A model generated the notes under the pieces. That model was not told where the DNA came from, ran no database searches, and saw only the letters and a list, made by a program, of their open reading frames with translations. DNA of 23,821 nucleotides, taken from positions 1 to 23,821 of the forward strand of contig NZ_URHZ01000079.1 of NCBI RefSeq assembly GCF_900547735.1. The letters are read 5' to 3'. The position numbers were made by a program, and so were the translations under genes. Source of the DNA: an uncultured Clostridium sp. Lineage in GTDB: Bacteria > Bacillota > Clostridia > Lachnospirales > Lachnospiraceae. Positions 21,339 through 23,821 of the stretch are shown here, piece by piece; positions within the stretch are counted from its first letter, which is position 1, and the number at the start of each line of letters is the position of its first letter.

Positions 21339-22790
21339 TTATTCAATGCTGTAGTTTGGAGCTTCCTTCGTGATATGAATATCGTGAGGATGGCTCTCTT
21401 TCAGGGAAGCAGCGGAAATCTTGATGAAGCTTCCCGTCTCCTGAAGTGTCTTGATATCCTGCGCTCCGCAGTATCCCATACCGGCGCGTAAACCGCCGAG
21501 AAGCTGGAATACCGTGTCTTCCACCATTCCCTTGTATGCGACGCGGCCTTCCACGCCCTCCGGAACCAGTTTCTTTGCATCGTTCTGGAAATAGCGGTCT
21601 TTACTTCCGTTCTCCATCGCGGCAATGGAACCCATGCCCCGGTAAACCTTATACTTTCTGCCCTGATATAATTCAAAGGTACCCGGGCTCTCGTCACAGC
21701 CTGCAAACATGGACCCCAGCATACATACGCTTCCACCTGCTGCAATTGCCTTTGTAACGTCTCCCGAATACTTGATTCCTCCGTCTGCAATAATCGGAAT
21801 ACCGTATTCTTTCGCCGCTTCGTAGCAGTCCATAACGGCGGTAACCTGAGGCACGCCGATACCTGCAACCACGCGGGTGGTACAGATGGAACCCGGTCCG
21901 ATCCCCACCTTAACGGCATCCACGCCCGCTTCGATGAGGGCCTTTGTAGCCGCGCCGGTAGCCACGTTGCCGGCAATTACCTGGACATCCGGATATGCTT
22001 CTTTAATCATCTTAACGCAGCGGAGCACATTCTCGGAATGGCCGTGCGCGGAATCCAGTACAATCACATCCACCTTTGCCTTCACAAGAGCCTCTACGCG
22101 ATCCAGCACATTGGCCGTGATGCCGACGCCTGCGCCGCAGAGAAGTCTGCCCTGCTCATCCTTGGCCGAGAACGGATATTTGATCTGCTTCTCGATATCT
22201 TTGATTGTGATAAGTCCTTTTAAATTGAAGTCGTCGTCCACGATCGGGAGCTTCTCCACCCTGGCCTTTGCAAGAATCTTCTTGGCTTCCGTCAGGTTGA
22301 TTCCTTCCTTTGCCGTCACCAGGTTTTTGGAGGTCATGCACTCTTTGATCTTTCTGGAGAAATCTTCCTCAAACTTTAAGTCACGGTTTGTGATAATACC
22401 GACCAGCTTTCTTCCTTCCGTAATCGGAACGCCGGAAATGCGGAACTTGCCCATCAGCTCATCGGCATCTTTCAGTGTATGTTCCGGGGATAAATAAAAT
22501 GGGTCTGTGATGACACCGTTCTCTGAACGTTTTACCTTATCGACTTCCTCAGCCTGCTCTTCAATCGACATATTCTTGTGGATAATGCCGATACCGCCCT
22601 GTCTTGCCATGGCAATCGCCATTCTGTGCTCGGTAACCGTGTCCATACCGGCGCTCATTAAGGGAATATTCAGTTTAATTTTTTTCGTCAGATACGTGCT
22701 TAAATCAACCTGGTTAGGAATGATTTCTGAATATGACGGTACGAGCAGTACATCATCAAATGTAATGCCATCGCCAATAATCTTACCCAT
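21339..22790 (-). CDS. guaB: Inosine-5'-monophosphate dehydrogenase
   Basis: This 483-residue cytoplasmic enzyme oxidises IMP to XMP with NAD+, the rate-limiting step of guanine nucleotide synthesis. The TIM-barrel core opens with 'TFDDVLLVPSYSEI'. Two CBS domains are inserted at about residues 95-205 ('FRISGVPITEG', 'ARVEKLPIVDDD'). The catalytic cysteine is Cys303 in GSICTTRVVAG. The substrate loop 'ADGGIKYSGDVTKA' and 'GSMFAGCDESPG', and the flap 'EGVEGRVAYKG', are all intact. Length is typical of bacterial enzymes. The ATG has a GAGGAAG site. It is monocistronic with its own promoter at 22867-22895 and terminator at 21240-21283. A short inverted repeat over the -35 suggests repressor control. 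Identity is effectively certain. Confidence 0.98.
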   Translation of the reverse strand: MGKIIGDGITFDDVLLVPSYSEIIPNQVDLSTYLTKKIKLNIPLMSAGMDTVTEHRMAIAMARQGGIGIIHKNMSIEEQAEEVDKVKRSENGVITDPFYLSPEHTLKDADELMGKFRISGVPITEGRKLVGIITNRDLKFEEDFSRKIKECMTSKNLVTAKEGINLTEAKKILAKARVEKLPIVDDDFNLKGLITIKDIEKQIKYPFSAKDEQGRLLCGAGVGITANVLDRVEALVKAKVDVIVLDSAHGHSENVLRCVKMIKEAYPDVQVIAGNVATGAATKALIEAGVDAVKVGIGPGSICTTRVVAGIGVPQVTAVMDCYEAAKEYGIPIIADGGIKYSGDVTKAIAAGGSVCMLGSMFAGCDESPGTFELYQGRKYKVYRGMGSIAAMENGSKDRYFQNDAKKLVPEGVEGRVAYKGMVEDTVFQLLGGLRAGMGYCGAQDIKTLQETGSFIKISAASLKESHPHDIHITKEAPNYSIE

Positions 22791-22866
22791 TAATTCTTCC
22801 TCACTTTCGTATTATTTGTATTATTATAAGTAGACTCTCGATGTTTTCCGGAGTTATTAGTATCTA

Positions 22867-22895
22867 ATACTATCAAATTTGAGGGTTGATGTCAA
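22867..22895 (-). promoter_or_regulatory. guaB promoter
   Basis: Consensus TTGACA (22890-22895), a 17-base spacer and TAGTAT (22867-22872) are present, placing the start near 22860 and leaving a ~70-base leader. Confidence 0.85.
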
Positions 22896-22897
22896 CC
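22884..22897. promoter_or_regulatory. Inverted repeat over the guaB -35
   Basis: GGTTGA-CA-TCAACC on minus has six-base perfect arms and contains the -35 hexamer. It is a plausible repressor site; the protein is unknown. Confidence 0.4.
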
Positions 22898-22958
22898 ACG
22901 CACTTTTACGAATTTTCCAGTACGAAATAAGGAGAATTTTGTCAAAAAATATAAGAAT

Positions 22959-23046
22959 GAATCCCGCTAGTGGGATTCTCCGCCTGCGGCGGGTCGCTTT
23001 AGCGGCATAATTCCTCTCTGCCGCAATGCGCTCCTGCCCGGAGGGC
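22959..23046. repeat. Multi-hairpin intergenic element
   Basis: Four adjacent perfect stems are present: GAATCCC/GGGATTC (22959-22978), CCGCC/GGCGG (22980-22992), GCGGCA/TGCCGC (23002-23024) and GCCC/GGGC (23036-23046, followed by TTTTT on plus). On minus the first stem is followed by a T-rich stretch and may terminate the DUF6106-like gene. The density of stems suggests a mobile or structured-RNA repeat; I recall similar sequence in related genomes but cannot verify it. Confidence 0.55.
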
Positions 23047-23064
23047 TTTTTAATTAATCTAAGC

Positions 23065-23568
23065 TCAAATTTCATGCATCTTTCTCGGCGCCATCTGCCT
23101 GAAACAGCGCACCATCTTTTCATCCGGCTCAAAGAGCACTTTCTCACCCGCCCCGCTCTTCGTGTAAATAAAAGCGTATCGGACGGCTTCCGGATCTCCC
23201 GATGTGTAGTCGATGACCTTTTTCACCTGATGCTCGTACTCTTTAATATGACCGGAAGTTACCGGGGCGATGACCTGGATGTCCTCCAGTGTATATTCCG
23301 CCGCTTTCTTTCTTCTCGTCTTTGAAAAGATCCGGTCCACAGAAAATGTCCGGTCCACCAGGAGATATTCAAACTCCACATTCATATTCTGGATCATATG
23401 ATACGCAAATGCGCACATTGCAATAAAGGCAAGGAAGCCGAACAGGCCGATCCATAAGATAGAAACCGCTGTGAAAAGGATTCCCGCAGCCAGAAGTATC
23501 TTTACAATAACGGAGGAACCCGGCGTTTTCTTTTTTACAAGACATTCTGCGTAGCTTTCGTTGAGCAT
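23065..23568 (-). CDS. DUF6106-like membrane protein
   Basis: This 167-residue protein has two close hydrophobic segments (about residues 19-62, 'KILLAAGILFTAVSILWIG' and 'FGFLAFIAMCAFAYHMI') followed by a cytoplasmic-looking domain with 'EYLLVDRTFSVDRIFSKTRRK', 'AEYTLEDIQVIAP' and 'VLFEPDEKMV'. This matches my memory of DUF6106, a family of unknown function common in Lachnospiraceae. The frame extends upstream to about 23676, but the ATG at 23568 follows AAGGGGAAAATAC and gives the expected MLNESYAECLVKKK start. Also, the promoter at 23648-23676 would lie inside the longer form. It is a single-gene unit facing the guaB promoter region. Function unknown. Confidence 0.82.
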   Translation of the reverse strand: MLNESYAECLVKKKTPGSSVIVKILLAAGILFTAVSILWIGLFGFLAFIAMCAFAYHMIQNMNVEFEYLLVDRTFSVDRIFSKTRRKKAAEYTLEDIQVIAPVTSGHIKEYEHQVKKVIDYTSGDPEAVRYAFIYTKSGAGEKVLFEPDEKMVRCFRQMAPRKMHEI

Positions 23569-23606
23569 GTATTTTCCCCTTTTCCTGTGTAAAATAGACC
23601 AATGAT

Positions 23607-23632
23607 AACGGTTTTGCGCCTGCTGAACCGTT
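23607..23632. promoter_or_regulatory. Inverted repeat in the DUF6106-like gene leader
   Basis: AACGGTT and AACCGTT are perfect seven-base arms separated by 12 bases. It lies roughly +9 to +35 from the predicted start and could be a leader hairpin or an operator. Confidence 0.45.
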
Positions 23633-23647
23633 ACGGCTGATGATACT

Positions 23648-23676
23648 ATCCTACAACAATTTGCGGCGGGATGCAA
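23648..23676 (-). promoter_or_regulatory. Promoter of the DUF6106-like gene
   Basis: TTGCAT (23671-23676), a 17-base spacer and TAGGAT (23648-23653) are present on minus. It decides against the longer upstream start of the gene. Confidence 0.7.
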
Positions 23677-23821
23677 GATAGGGATTTGGTTGAGGAAGGA
23701 GAACGCCGCCGGGACGGTCGGGGTTCGGGATGGTGAGAGGGAAGGGATGAGTCTCCAGTCCCGGGCTGTAGGTTGTCGCGGGTGGGGAATCCGGGCAGAA
23801 AAAGTTCCTGCGGGAAACGCT

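Noticed and set aside
22791..22860. Riboswitch in the guaB leader
   Set aside because: The ~70-base leader is AT-rich with no purine-aptamer-like three-way junction that I can see.
22857..23147. 96-codon minus-strand frame between guaB and the DUF6106-like gene
   Set aside because: It overlaps the DUF6106-like coding end, the multi-hairpin element and the guaB promoter; its arginine-rich sequence follows the hairpins.

Overview
The window reads as the chromosome of a Gram-positive gut-type clostridium, most likely Lachnospiraceae. The evidence is moderate GC, strong AGGAGG ribosome sites, sigma-A type promoters, a YitT protein, a DUF6106-like membrane protein, a SARP-type regulator with a GGDEF-like tail, and interspersed hairpin repeats of a kind I associate with that family. 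No rRNA, tRNA, CRISPR array, transposase or phage gene is visible. Eighteen of nineteen genes lie on the minus strand; only the first (a DMT-family permease) is on plus.

Layout: (1) 231-1163, EamA/DMT permease, closed by a bidirectional terminator shared with the next gene. (2) 1342-4307, a small stress or efflux-like group: a flavodoxin/2[4Fe-4S] protein, an MFS permease and a MarR regulator, each with its own near-consensus promoter; the marR promoter carries an inverted repeat in its spacer. (3) 4506-18006, a ~13.5 kb surface-fibre operon, transcribed right to left: small conserved protein, 1566-aa double-VWA surface protein, four TasA/BsaA-like subunits, SipW-type signal peptidase, two more subunits, an LPKTG-anchored subunit, and a class B sortase, ending at a strong terminator. 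(4) 18482-19699, a SARP/BTAD regulator with a degenerate GGDEF-like C-terminus, the likely controller of region 3. (5) 20177-21046, YitT-family membrane protein. (6) 21339-22790, IMP dehydrogenase with a clear promoter. (7) 23065-23568, DUF6106-like protein.

How region 3 probably works (inference from family knowledge): the ER-type signal peptidase SipW matures seven secreted beta-rich subunits that share an alternative signal peptide. These assemble into fibres, possibly by donor-strand exchange as known for TasA. The only subunit with a sorting signal (LPKTG, preceded by a 12-glycine hinge) is attached to peptidoglycan by the class B sortase at the operon end, and so could be the base. The giant VWA protein, secreted through an ordinary signal peptide and lacking any sorting signal, is a candidate tip adhesin. 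The individual parts are known from other Firmicutes (TasA/SipW in Bacillus, BsaA/SipW/sortase in Clostridium perfringens). The seven-fold subunit expansion in two sequence subgroups flanking sipW, the class B rather than class C sortase, and the anchorless VWA partner make this the most interesting system in the window.

Intergenic DNA is rich in structure: three good copies and one decayed copy of a 33-bp palindrome, a ~205-bp element with inverted ends that contains one of those copies, a multi-hairpin element after the DUF6106-like gene, and inverted repeats at several promoters.
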